This document shows positions 1 to 7,753 of a DNA stretch of 18,393 nucleotides, one piece after another. Position 1 is the stretch's first letter. Every line of letters starts with the position of its first letter. The notes beneath the pieces are model-generated. The model saw only the letters and a list, made by a program, of their open reading frames with translations. It searched no databases and was not told the origin of the DNA. The stretch lies in NCBI GenBank assembly GCA_964429355.1, contig CAYSCH010000178.1, positions 1 through 18,393 of the forward strand, read 5' to 3'. The position numbers and the translations under genes are program-made. Source of the stretch: JAAYAY01 sp964429355 (GTDB lineage: Bacteria; Planctomycetota; Planctomycetia; Pirellulales; Thermoguttaceae).

Positions 1-2
1 AT

Positions 3-1490
3 CGGTATCGAGTGGCCGTCTACAATCCGCTTCCCTGGAAGCGAGACGGATTGGCGGTGATCGATGGCGATTCATATGTCGTTCGCAACATCCCGCCGAT
101 GGGCTATCGCACGTTCTATTGTCCAGTCCAGGACATGTTTGAAGCCACTGAACGTGCGGCCAAAGAAGGCACGAGCAAGGAACCCGTCGACGAGAATGTG
201 CCGGTGGAGGACTACATTCCTTACCGCGACCATGCAGCGGGGTACGCATCCGGTGTATGGCCCGAGGGCCACCTGGAAATCTTGGAAAACAACTTCTTTC
301 GAGTCACCTACGGCTCCGCGGGAGTTCGGTCGCTGGTTGACAAGGGCACGGATCGGGAACTCGTTCGGCAGGACTCCGAAGGGTTCGGCAACTTCCTCTA
401 CGAGCGGTTCAGCGCTGAACAGTGTGACCGGTTCATGAAGGATTACTGCCTGGAGTTTCCGAATTGGGTCACCACGCAGTTCACCAAGCCGGACTTGCCG
501 CGAGATGTCCCGTATCGGGCTGTATGGTTAAGTGATCGTGTGTCCGTAATCCGAACAACGTATGATGACTCGGTAACTCTGTCTTTCACCTACTCGGACA
601 ATGCGGATCTGCCCTGCAATCGATTGGACTACGAGATCCGGCTCTACAACGACTTTCCTATCATCGACATCTCCCTTTCCTTCGAAGGCAAGCGCCCCGA
701 GACCTGGCCGGAGGCTGGCTGGATGTGCCTGCCGCTCAACATCGAGAAGCCCGAGTTCCGGCTCAGCCGGTTGGGCGGGATCGTCGATCCCGCGAAGGAC
801 CTGATTCCCGGCGGTAACCGGCACCTGTTCTGGCTCGAGCACGGGCTGGCCGTCTACGGCAGCGACGGATACGGCGTGGGGATCTGCCCGATCGACGCGC
901 CGCTGGTCAGCCTGGGCGAACCGGGCTGCTGGAAGTTTTCGTGGGACTACGTGCCCGAGAAGGCTGACGTGTTTGTGAACCTCTTCAACAACCAGTGGAA
1001 CACGAATTTCCGGCTCTGGAACGAGGGCACCTGGCGGCAGACGGTACGCCTTTGGACGTTCGAAAAGTACGATCCCGAGTCATCGCTGATTCGCCCGGCC
1101 CTCGAGGCACGGTTCCCCATGGTCGGCCATTCGGCTCCCGAATCCAAGAAACGTGGGAAACTGCCGACCAGGGCCGCGGGGCTGGAGCTTTCGCGGCACG
1201 ACGTGCTGGTTACCTCCTTTGGGATCGATCCGCACTCGCAGAAGCTGATGCTCCGGCTCTGGGAGCAGGCCGGCAAGGACGGCCCTTGCGTGGTCACGCT
1301 GCCCGAGGGATTGGGGATTTCATCCGCCCAGCCCTGCGATCTGCGAGGCCGCCCGTCAGGCGATCCGATTGCCGTCCAGAATGGTCGCTTCCAGGTCGAT
1401 ATCAGGCACAACGCCCCTTTGAATCTGGAACTGATCCGGAATACAACGGTGGAGGCAGAGAGCCGGGACAGCGAAAAGAAACAGGAATAG
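3..1490 (+). CDS. GH38-like glycoside hydrolase, C-terminal part (5' truncated by window edge)
   Basis: The frame is open from the first bases of the window. It reads RYR immediately before a GTG at 12, so that GTG is an internal valine and not a start. The opening VAVYNPLPWKRDG matches the segment that follows the catalytic domain in GH38 alpha-mannosidase-like proteins (V-x-V-x-N-P-L-x-W-x-R-x-G). The rest has the beta-rich character of the GH38 C-terminal region, including an LFNNQWNTNFRLW stretch that parallels the CNNHWETNY stretch of the next gene. No catalytic domain lies inside the window, so activity cannot be judged. The gene is the first of four co-directional genes and is a likely paralogue of its neighbour. 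The stop codon lies inside the left arm of an inverted repeat. Substrate is unknown; mannose-containing glycans are an inference from family. Confidence 0.75.
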   Translation, partial: RYRVAVYNPLPWKRDGLAVIDGDSYVVRNIPPMGYRTFYCPVQDMFEATERAAKEGTSKEPVDENVPVEDYIPYRDHAAGYASGVWPEGHLEILENNFFRVTYGSAGVRSLVDKGTDRELVRQDSEGFGNFLYERFSAEQCDRFMKDYCLEFPNWVTTQFTKPDLPRDVPYRAVWLSDRVSVIRTTYDDSVTLSFTYSDNADLPCNRLDYEIRLYNDFPIIDISLSFEGKRPETWPEAGWMCLPLNIEKPEFRLSRLGGIVDPAKDLIPGGNRHLFWLEHGLAVYGSDGYGVGICPIDAPLVSLGEPGCWKFSWDYVPEKADVFVNLFNNQWNTNFRLWNEGTWRQTVRLWTFEKYDPESSLIRPALEARFPMVGHSAPESKKRGKLPTRAAGLELSRHDVLVTSFGIDPHSQKLMLRLWEQAGKDGPCVVTLPEGLGISSAQPCDLRGRPSGDPIAVQNGRFQVDIRHNAPLNLELIRNTTVEAESRDSEKKQE

Positions 1491-1560
1491 TGGAACAATG
1501 GGATGCTGTGTGGGAAAGCCATGAGCCATTACCGTTACATCCCATGATTCCACCATTCCA
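1483..1560. repeat. Long imperfect inverted repeat between two GH38-like genes
   Basis: The left arm is 1483-1505 and the right arm 1538-1560, each 23 bases, separated by 32 bases. The reverse complement of the right arm agrees with the left arm at 19 of 23 positions by hand count. The left arm contains the stop codon of the upstream gene. A transcript could fold into a long hairpin acting as an attenuator, a 3'-end stabiliser or a processing site. No U-tract follows, so it is not a classical intrinsic terminator. The arms are built on a TGGAA(T)/ATGGGATG theme, which could also mean a dispersed intergenic repeat. Confidence 0.6.
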
Positions 1561-1607
1561 TCCTTCCTCCTCCCACTTCAACGACTACTCATACAAGGAA
1601 CCTCGCC

Positions 1608-4600
1608 ATGCGTAATCTGGCCGTTTTTGTAGCTCTTCTGTCGGCCGCGGTATTGCCCGCGCTGGTTGGAGCGGAGGAGATCTGGTCGCTCGGCGCCGAC
1701 GACCAGAACTATGCCGAGTTCGCCTTGAGCGGGGATCATGCTTCCTTCGCGGCACGTTTTCCGCAGGACCCGGTCATCGATATGGCCAGTCCCGATGCGG
1801 CGGCCGCATGGCCCTGGATTCATCCGGGAAACCGCGACTCGTGGGCTGGCAGCCGGGCGCACACGTTTACGATTACGTTTGATCTGCCAGCCGGCTGCGA
1901 TGCGCCGGTGTTCGAGTTGGTTCTCGATACGGTGGCCGCCCATTACGGCTCGCCGCCGGTGCTCAAGATCGACCTGAACGGCACCGTTCGAGAGGTCCAT
2001 ACCCGGGCGACCTGCCGGAGCGACCGGGTGCTCGAAGACCCGGCCGAAGGCCAGCCGGCGGTCTACCGCGAGGTCTTCCTGGCTGCGGAACTCAAGCCCA
2101 AGGGAAATCAGCTGGCGATCACCAATGCCGAGGGCTCGTGGCTACTCTACGATTGCCTGAGCTTTCACACGAGGACCGCGGAGTTTGACCAGATCGAGGT
2201 GGCGGTCGAGCGCGGCGTTCTGCGGGGCGAGGGCGGCGGTCTCTGCCGCCAGTTGACCGTCGCCTATGCCGGCGGCGTGCTCATTGAAGAGGCTGACTTG
2301 TCCGCCGCCGTGGGAAGCCAGCAGGTGGGCCGAAAGCTCGACCCGAAAACATGCGCGATGGAGGCCAAAATCCTCGTCCCGATCCCGCAAGCAGATGCGG
2401 CCGCCGAGGCTACCGTTTCGCTCGCCTATCGGGGCAAGACGCTGACCAAGACGGTGGCGATACCACCCGAGCGTCCCTGGGAGGTGCACCTGGTCCACCA
2501 GACCCATCTCGACATCGGTTACACGCACACGCAGGAGGATGTGCTCGCCCGCCAGGTCCAGAGCCTCAAGGACTCGCTCCAGTACATCGACGAGACCAAG
2601 GACTACCCCGAGGAGTCGCGGTTCAAGTTCCATCCGGAGGGGATGTGGGCGGTTGACGAATTCATGCGGACGGCCTCGAAGGAGGAAAAGGAGGCCCTGG
2701 TTCGCGCCGCCCGCACGCGCGACATCCATATGGACGCCATGTACGCCCAGGCGATGACGGGCATGTACAACGACGAGGAGCTCTTTGAGCTGATGGCCGG
2801 TGCGGCACGGTTCGGCAAAGCTCACGGCGTCACGATCGACAGCGCCATGCAGACCGACGTGCCGGGCTACACCTGGGGGCTCGTTCCCGCGTTGGCCCAG
2901 AACGGCGTCCGCTACATGACGATGGGTCCCAATGGCGGGCACCGGGTGGGACGCGTGTACGAGTGGGCCGACAAGCCGTTCTGGTGGGAGTCGCCCAGCG
3001 GCAAGGAGCGGGTCTTGTGCTGGGTTTCGGGGTTCGGTTACGCCCTCTGGCACGGCCGGCCCCAGGGAGATCGGCTCGAGGAAGCCCGTCTGTTCCAGAT
3101 CCTCGACCAGCTTGCGGCCAAGGAATTCCCCTACAATCTGGTCATGCTCCGCTACAACATCGAAGGAGACAATGGCCGGCCCAATCGGGCCCTTTCCGAT
3201 TCGGTGAAGGAGTGGAACGAGAAGTACGCCTGGCCCAAGGTGGTGATTTCGCGAAACAGCGACGTCATGCGAGAACTCGAACGCCGCCACGGCAAGGACC
3301 TTCCGGTCGTTCGCGGCGACTACACGCCCTATTGGGAAGACGGCTGCGCAAGTACCTCGGAGGCCACTTCGCTGTGCCGGATCGGTTGCGAACGCATCGT
3401 CCAGGCCCAGGCGCTGTTTGCCATGTTGCGGCCCGAGGCGTTTCCTGCCGGCGCGTTCGACGCGGCCTGGACCGATCTCGTCATGTACGACGAGCACACC
3501 TGGGGCGCCCATTGCAGCATCAGCCAGCCCGACGATCCGTTCACGATCCACCAGGACGAGTACAAGCAGGCCTACGCACGCCGGGGGCATCGCGCGGCGG
3601 AAGAACTCGTCGGACTGGCGGTCGAAAGGAAAGCAGCCGGTGAGCCGTTGGCAATCGACGTGTTCAACACGGCAAGCTGGGACCGGGGCGAGATTGTGAC
3701 CATCGAGGTTCCTGCCGCTGAGGGTAAGGTGTCCGTCCGCGATGCCGCCGGACAGGCTGTGCCTACGCAGAGTCTGGCCGATGGGCGGATCGCGTTTCGC
3801 GCGGCCGGTGTGCCGGCCTTCGGGGCGGCCAGGTTCTCGCTGACGAAGGACCATGTTCAGGCGGCCGGATCGGCCTATGCCGATGCGAAGACGTTGACGA
3901 TCGGCAACGACCTGGTCCAGCTCAAGATCGACCCCGAGAGCGGCGCAATTTCCTCCCTGCGGCGGAAAGGGATCGAGGCGGACCTGGTCAGTCCCGGCGA
4001 CGACGGCAACCGGGGCCTGGACGACTACCTCTACATCCTGGAGCGGAACAGCCAGGAGAACCGGGCCCGGCAGTCGGGCGGCGCCGTGGCGACGGTTGTG
4101 GATGCCGGGCCGCTTCTGGCGAGGCTGAGGATCGAGTCGCCGGCGCCCAACTGCACGAAACTCGTCCGCGAGATCACGGTCGTGGAGGGATCCGACCAGG
4201 TCGTCGTCGAGAACCACATGGACAAGCTCATGGAGCGCAGGCCCGAAGGCACATTCTTCGCCTTTCCCTTCCATGTTCCCGAAGGCCAGTGGCGGATCGA
4301 CGTGCCGTGGGCGGTGGTGCGGCCGCAGCTGGATCAGTTGCCCGGCGCGAATCGCAACTACTACTGCGTCCAGCGCTGGTGCGACCTGTCGAACGAGCAG
4401 TTTGGCGTGACGTGGGTCACCCTGGATGCGAACATGATGCAGTTCGCCCCCATTGTCTACACGCCGGCCTGGGGCCTGGAGCCTTGGCGGAGCGAGATCG
4501 AGCCGGGAGGCACGCTCTACAGTTGGGTCTGCAACAACCACTGGGAGACAAACTACAAGGCGGGTCAGGAAGGGCCGCTCACTTTTCGCTACGTGCTGCG

Positions 4601-4952
4601 TCCCCACGCGGGACCGTACAACCAGGCGAGCGTGCAGCGGTTCGGCCGGGGCGTGCATCAGCCGCTGCTGGCATTCACAAACGACGGAAAGACGCCGCTG
4701 GCTGGGTCTGTCCTCTCGCTCGACAACGACGCCGTTGTGGCCACGTGCCTGAAACCGACCCGGGACGGCACCGGCTTGGTGCTGCGTCTTTTCAACACGA
4801 CCGAAACGAGTCAGAATGTTGCCGTGCGCTGCCGGGAAGACGCCAAGGGGATCTGGCTCTCGAACCCCCTGGAAGAGAAACTGGCAGTAGCTCCCACGCC
4901 GCTGGCGATGGAGAAGTACGAGATCGTGACTCTGTTGCTGTCGGCAAAGTGA
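1608..4952 (+). CDS. Exported GH38-type alpha-mannosidase-like glycoside hydrolase
   Basis: The protein is 1114 aa. The start is ATG with AAGGAA at 1595-1600, 7 nt upstream. Residues 1-22 form a Sec signal peptide (hydrophobic core, LVGA before EE), so the enzyme should act in the periplasm or outside. Residues about 25-190 look like a beta-sandwich accessory domain of the kind seen beside polysaccharide-active enzymes (tentative). The GH38 catalytic region starts near residue 290 with HLVHQTHLDIGYTH. H300 and D302 fit the His-x-Asp metal ligands, D417 in QTDVPGYTW fits the nucleophile/ligand Asp, and H630 in YDEHTWGAH fits the last His ligand, by analogy with Golgi alpha-mannosidase II. The set looks intact, so activity is expected. 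The C-terminal half is the beta-rich GH38 tail. Family members retain configuration and use Zn or a similar divalent metal. Exact linkage specificity is not visible. It lies 117 bp after its paralogue and 92 bp before the URO-D gene. Confidence 0.88.
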   Translation: MRNLAVFVALLSAAVLPALVGAEEIWSLGADDQNYAEFALSGDHASFAARFPQDPVIDMASPDAAAAWPWIHPGNRDSWAGSRAHTFTITFDLPAGCDAPVFELVLDTVAAHYGSPPVLKIDLNGTVREVHTRATCRSDRVLEDPAEGQPAVYREVFLAAELKPKGNQLAITNAEGSWLLYDCLSFHTRTAEFDQIEVAVERGVLRGEGGGLCRQLTVAYAGGVLIEEADLSAAVGSQQVGRKLDPKTCAMEAKILVPIPQADAAAEATVSLAYRGKTLTKTVAIPPERPWEVHLVHQTHLDIGYTHTQEDVLARQVQSLKDSLQYIDETKDYPEESRFKFHPEGMWAVDEFMRTASKEEKEALVRAARTRDIHMDAMYAQAMTGMYNDEELFELMAGAARFGKAHGVTIDSAMQTDVPGYTWGLVPALAQNGVRYMTMGPNGGHRVGRVYEWADKPFWWESPSGKERVLCWVSGFGYALWHGRPQGDRLEEARLFQILDQLAAKEFPYNLVMLRYNIEGDNGRPNRALSDSVKEWNEKYAWPKVVISRNSDVMRELERRHGKDLPVVRGDYTPYWEDGCASTSEATSLCRIGCERIVQAQALFAMLRPEAFPAGAFDAAWTDLVMYDEHTWGAHCSISQPDDPFTIHQDEYKQAYARRGHRAAEELVGLAVERKAAGEPLAIDVFNTASWDRGEIVTIEVPAAEGKVSVRDAAGQAVPTQSLADGRIAFRAAGVPAFGAARFSLTKDHVQAAGSAYADAKTLTIGNDLVQLKIDPESGAISSLRRKGIEADLVSPGDDGNRGLDDYLYILERNSQENRARQSGGAVATVVDAGPLLARLRIESPAPNCTKLVREITVVEGSDQVVVENHMDKLMERRPEGTFFAFPFHVPEGQWRIDVPWAVVRPQLDQLPGANRNYYCVQRWCDLSNEQFGVTWVTLDANMMQFAPIVYTPAWGLEPWRSEIEPGGTLYSWVCNNHWETNYKAGQEGPLTFRYVLRPHAGPYNQASVQRFGRGVHQPLLAFTNDGKTPLAGSVLSLDNDAVVATCLKPTRDGTGLVLRLFNTTETSQNVAVRCREDAKGIWLSNPLEEKLAVAPTPLAMEKYEIVTLLLSAK

Positions 4953-4968
4953 ATGTGCGGTCGGTCGC

Positions 4969-4989
4969 CCGGTTCTTCTGAAAAACCGG
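4969..4989 (+). other. Short hairpin in the GH38 / URO-D gap
   Basis: CCGGTT at 4969-4974 and AACCGG at 4984-4989 are perfect inverted complements around a 9-nt loop, 17 bp after the GH38 stop. There is no following T-run, so a terminator role is doubtful. It may be a processing or stability element, or chance. No other signal is seen in the 92-bp gap besides the URO-D ribosome binding site. Confidence 0.3.
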
Positions 4990-5044
4990 TATTCGGCCGT
5001 CATCCCTTCATTGAACAGGCATGCCCTGAAAAGGATCGAGGAAC

Positions 5045-6292
5045 ATGACCCCGCGCGAACGAATCCTTGCTGCCCTGGAACATCGGCAGCCGGACCGTGT
5101 GCCCATCGATTTTGGCGCCCATCGCTCCAGCGGTATCAGCGCCATTGCCTACGCGAAGCTGAAGAAACACTTGGGGATCACGCCGGGCGACGTCTACGTC
5201 TACGACATGGTCCAGCAGCTCGCGGTGATCGAGCCGGAAGTGCTGGACCGGTTCCAGGTCGACACGATCGAACTGGGACGGGGCTTTCTGATCGACCCGG
5301 CCGACTGGAAGCCCTGGCAGCTTCCCGACGGCACGCCCTGCAAGATCCCCGCCTACCAGGGAATTGAGAACGACGGGGGCGATTGGTATCTGCTCGCCGG
5401 AGACGGAACCCGGCTGGGCGTGCAGCGGAAGGGCTGCCTGTATTTCGAGCAGTGCTACTGGCCGTGGGAAGGACGGGCGGTGAGCGAGGTAGACCTCGAT
5501 GAGCTGCCCGAGGTGCTCGGTCGCTCGGTCTGGACGGGGGTGGCCGCACCGGGGGCACATCTCGGGCTGACCGGCGAAGGGCTGGCCGCCCTGGCTGAGG
5601 GTGCCAGGCGGCTGCGCGAGTCGACCGATCGGGCGATCGTCGGCCTGTTCGGCGGCAACATGTTCGAAATTCCCGAGTTTCTGTTCCGCATGGACAGCTA
5701 CCTGATGTCGATCGCGGCCGAACCCGAGGCCTGCCTGCGGCTTTCGGAGCGTCTCTGCGACCTGCACCTGGCGAATCTCGAGAAATGGCTGGGGGCCGTG
5801 GGGCCGTATATCGACGTGATCCTGTTCGGCGACGACCTGGGGGGCCAGGGGGGGCCATTGATGTCTTGCCAGACGTATCGCCGGCTCTACAAGCCGTTCC
5901 ATACGAAGCTCTTCCACCGCGCCAAGGAGCTGGCCGGCGTGAAGGTGCAACTGCACTGCTGCGGCGGGGTGGAACCGTTGCTTGGAGACCTGATCGAGGC
6001 TGGTCTCGATGCGATCAACCCGGTTCAGGTATCCTGCCGCGGCATGGTCCCCGAGCACCTCAAGAGGGCCTACGGCGACCGGCTCACGTTCTGGGGAGGC
6101 GGTTGCGACACCCGGCACATCCTCGGCCACGCCAGCCCGGAAGAAGTCCGCCAGAACGTGCGCGGCCTGGTGGGCACGTTTGCCCCCGGGGGCGGATTCG
6201 TCTTCCAGCAGGTTCACAACGTGCTGGCCGACGTGCCGCCGGAGAACGTGGTGGCCATGCTGGATGCCGTTCAGGTGGCAGTGCACCACTAG
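5045..6292 (+). CDS. URO-D superfamily protein, methyltransferase-like (not haem UroD)
   Basis: The protein is 415 aa. The ATG is preceded by a GAGG Shine-Dalgarno. The opening MTPRERILAALEHRQPDRVP is typical of the uroporphyrinogen decarboxylase superfamily (TIM barrel). The N-terminal MRQAGR-type signature of the true haem enzyme is absent. Instead H304-x-C306 in LHCCGG and C354 in GGGCDTRH give the His-x-Cys...Cys pattern that binds zinc in corrinoid-dependent methyltransferases of this superfamily (MtaA/MtbA type). A cytosolic methyl-transfer or demethylation role is therefore more likely than decarboxylation, but the substrate is unknown. No corrinoid protein gene is visible in the window. 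Placement between a glycosidase and a sugar permease suggests a role in sugar or methylated-sugar catabolism (inference). The length is longer than haem UroD (about 350 aa). Confidence 0.8.
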   Translation: MTPRERILAALEHRQPDRVPIDFGAHRSSGISAIAYAKLKKHLGITPGDVYVYDMVQQLAVIEPEVLDRFQVDTIELGRGFLIDPADWKPWQLPDGTPCKIPAYQGIENDGGDWYLLAGDGTRLGVQRKGCLYFEQCYWPWEGRAVSEVDLDELPEVLGRSVWTGVAAPGAHLGLTGEGLAALAEGARRLRESTDRAIVGLFGGNMFEIPEFLFRMDSYLMSIAAEPEACLRLSERLCDLHLANLEKWLGAVGPYIDVILFGDDLGGQGGPLMSCQTYRRLYKPFHTKLFHRAKELAGVKVQLHCCGGVEPLLGDLIEAGLDAINPVQVSCRGMVPEHLKRAYGDRLTFWGGGCDTRHILGHASPEEVRQNVRGLVGTFAPGGGFVFQQVHNVLADVPPENVVAMLDAVQVAVHH

Positions 6293-6332
6293 AGTCTTTC
6301 TGCAAGACCGTCGTTTCAACTCCCCAGTAGCT

Positions 6333-6340
6333 GGAAGGAA
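6333..6340 (+). promoter_or_regulatory. Ribosome binding site fixing the GTG start of the MFS gene
   Basis: GGAAGGAA ends 7 nt before the GTG at 6348. The reading frame is open far upstream into the URO-D gene, but this site and the first membrane segment place the real start at 6348. Confidence 0.7.
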
Positions 6341-6347
6341 CCCACGC

Positions 6348-7751
6348 GTGGACACATCGACCACTTCCCGTGGCAGCCGAGTTTATCTTGCGGTCGTGTC
6401 TGGCGTGGCAGCGCTGGGCGGTTTTCTGTTCGGGTTCGACACGGCCGTCATTTCCGGCTGTGTCGGGTTCCTGGAGGACCAGTTCTCGCTTACTGACTGG
6501 ACGAAGGGCTACGTGGTCAGCTCGGCCCTGGTTGGGTGCATCTGCGGCGCGGCGGTCGCCGGTTGGCTGAGCGATCGATTCGGGCGGCGGAGCGTGCTCA
6601 TGCTCGCCGGCGTGCTGTTTTTCGTGTCGGCTATTGGCTGCATGGTTCCGCGAGATGTTTTCATGCTGGTCGTGGCTCGTTGGATCGGCGGCCTGGGAAT
6701 CGGGATCGCTTCGATGTTGTCGCCGCTGTACATCTCCGAGATCAGCCCATCCCGAGTTCGCGGTGCGCTGGTGGCCATGTATCAACTGGCGATCACGGTC
6801 GGGATCCTGGTGGCCTATTTCTCCAACGCGGCGATCGTCGCGTGGGGGCAGTCGATCGGCGACCAGGCCGGTAACGAGGTCCTGAACTGGATGATCGTGG
6901 CCCAACCGTGGCGAGCCATGCTTGGCACCGGCGCGATTCCGGCCGCGGCATTCATGCTGTTGCTGTTCATGGTCCCCGAGAGTCCGCGCTGGTTGTTTCA
7001 GCAGGGCGACGAAGAGAAGTCACGCCGGATACTCTCGCGGGTCTCAGGCCCGGTCGAAGCCGAACGGGAGATCGGAGAGATTCGCCAAGCCCTGACGCAG
7101 GAGCAGGGAAGGCTGGGGGAGCTTCTCACACCCGCCTACCGCGGCGCTCTGGCAATCGGCATCCTCCTGCCGCTGTTTTCCCAGGTCTCGGGAATCAATG
7201 CGATTATCTACTACGGCCCCGATCTGCTGGAGAAGGCCGGTTTCCGGCTGAGTGAATCGCTGGGGGGACAGGTGATCGTGGGGCTCGTGAACAGTGTGTT
7301 CACGTGCGTGGCTATCTTCTTCGTCGACCGCGTCGGGCGCCGGCCGTTGATCCTCTTCGGAACGGCGGGGCTTGTGATTTCGCTGGCATGGATCGGGCTG
7401 AGCTTCTGGTTCGAAGTTACCAGCGGCTGGCTCGTGCTGGCTCCCATTCTAATGTTCATCGCCTGTTTTGCCTTCTCGCTCGGTCCGCTGCCGTGGATCA
7501 TCATCTCGGAGATCTTTCCCACGCGGATTCGCGGCCGGGCGATGTCGGTGGGCACGTTCACGATCTGGGTGGGCTGCCTGGCGGTGGCCCAGACGTTTCC
7601 CGCCTTGCTGGAGCGGCTCGGCCCCTCGCCTACGTTCTGGCTGTATGCCGTGCTGGTGTTTCCGGCAATTCCCGTCACGCTGATGCTGCTTCCGGAGACG
7701 AAGGGGCGAACGCTGGAGGAGATCGAGGAGGTCTGGCGGAAGGGGCGGTAG
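6348..7751 (+). CDS. Sugar-porter family MFS transporter
   Basis: The protein is 467 aa with a GTG start. It carries the sugar-porter landmarks in order: GFLFGFDTAVISG in TM1, DRFGRR in the loop after TM2, PESPRWL after TM6, QVSGINAIIYYGP in TM7, DRVGRRPL after TM8, and PETKGRTLEEIEE at the C terminus. Hydrophobicity fits 12 helices with both ends cytoplasmic. Members related to XylE/GalP/GLUT move monosaccharides, commonly by proton symport. Exact sugar and coupling cannot be read here. It is last in the GH38/URO-D string, 55 bp after the URO-D stop, and is well placed to import monosaccharide released by the exported glycosidases. Its stop codon is 2 bp from the stop of the convergent gene on the other strand, so no dedicated terminator fits between them. 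Confidence 0.93.
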   Translation: MDTSTTSRGSRVYLAVVSGVAALGGFLFGFDTAVISGCVGFLEDQFSLTDWTKGYVVSSALVGCICGAAVAGWLSDRFGRRSVLMLAGVLFFVSAIGCMVPRDVFMLVVARWIGGLGIGIASMLSPLYISEISPSRVRGALVAMYQLAITVGILVAYFSNAAIVAWGQSIGDQAGNEVLNWMIVAQPWRAMLGTGAIPAAAFMLLLFMVPESPRWLFQQGDEEKSRRILSRVSGPVEAEREIGEIRQALTQEQGRLGELLTPAYRGALAIGILLPLFSQVSGINAIIYYGPDLLEKAGFRLSESLGGQVIVGLVNSVFTCVAIFFVDRVGRRPLILFGTAGLVISLAWIGLSFWFEVTSGWLVLAPILMFIACFAFSLGPLPWIIISEIFPTRIRGRAMSVGTFTIWVGCLAVAQTFPALLERLGPSPTFWLYAVLVFPAIPVTLMLLPETKGRTLEEIEEVWRKGR

Positions 7752-7753
7752 AG

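Noticed and set aside
2142..5003. 953-codon open frame on the minus strand
   Set aside because: It lies wholly antisense to the GH38 gene, which has clear motifs and a signal peptide. Long antisense frames are expected at this GC content, and its translation has no recognisable domain.
5045..6292. Haem-pathway uroporphyrinogen decarboxylase (hemE)
   Set aside because: The N-terminal MRQAGR-type signature is missing, and His-x-Cys...Cys is present instead. The neighbours are glycan genes, not haem genes.
6009..6347. Extended N terminus for the MFS transporter
   Set aside because: It would overlap the URO-D gene by nearly 300 bp. The GGAAGGAA site and TM1 position support the GTG at 6348.
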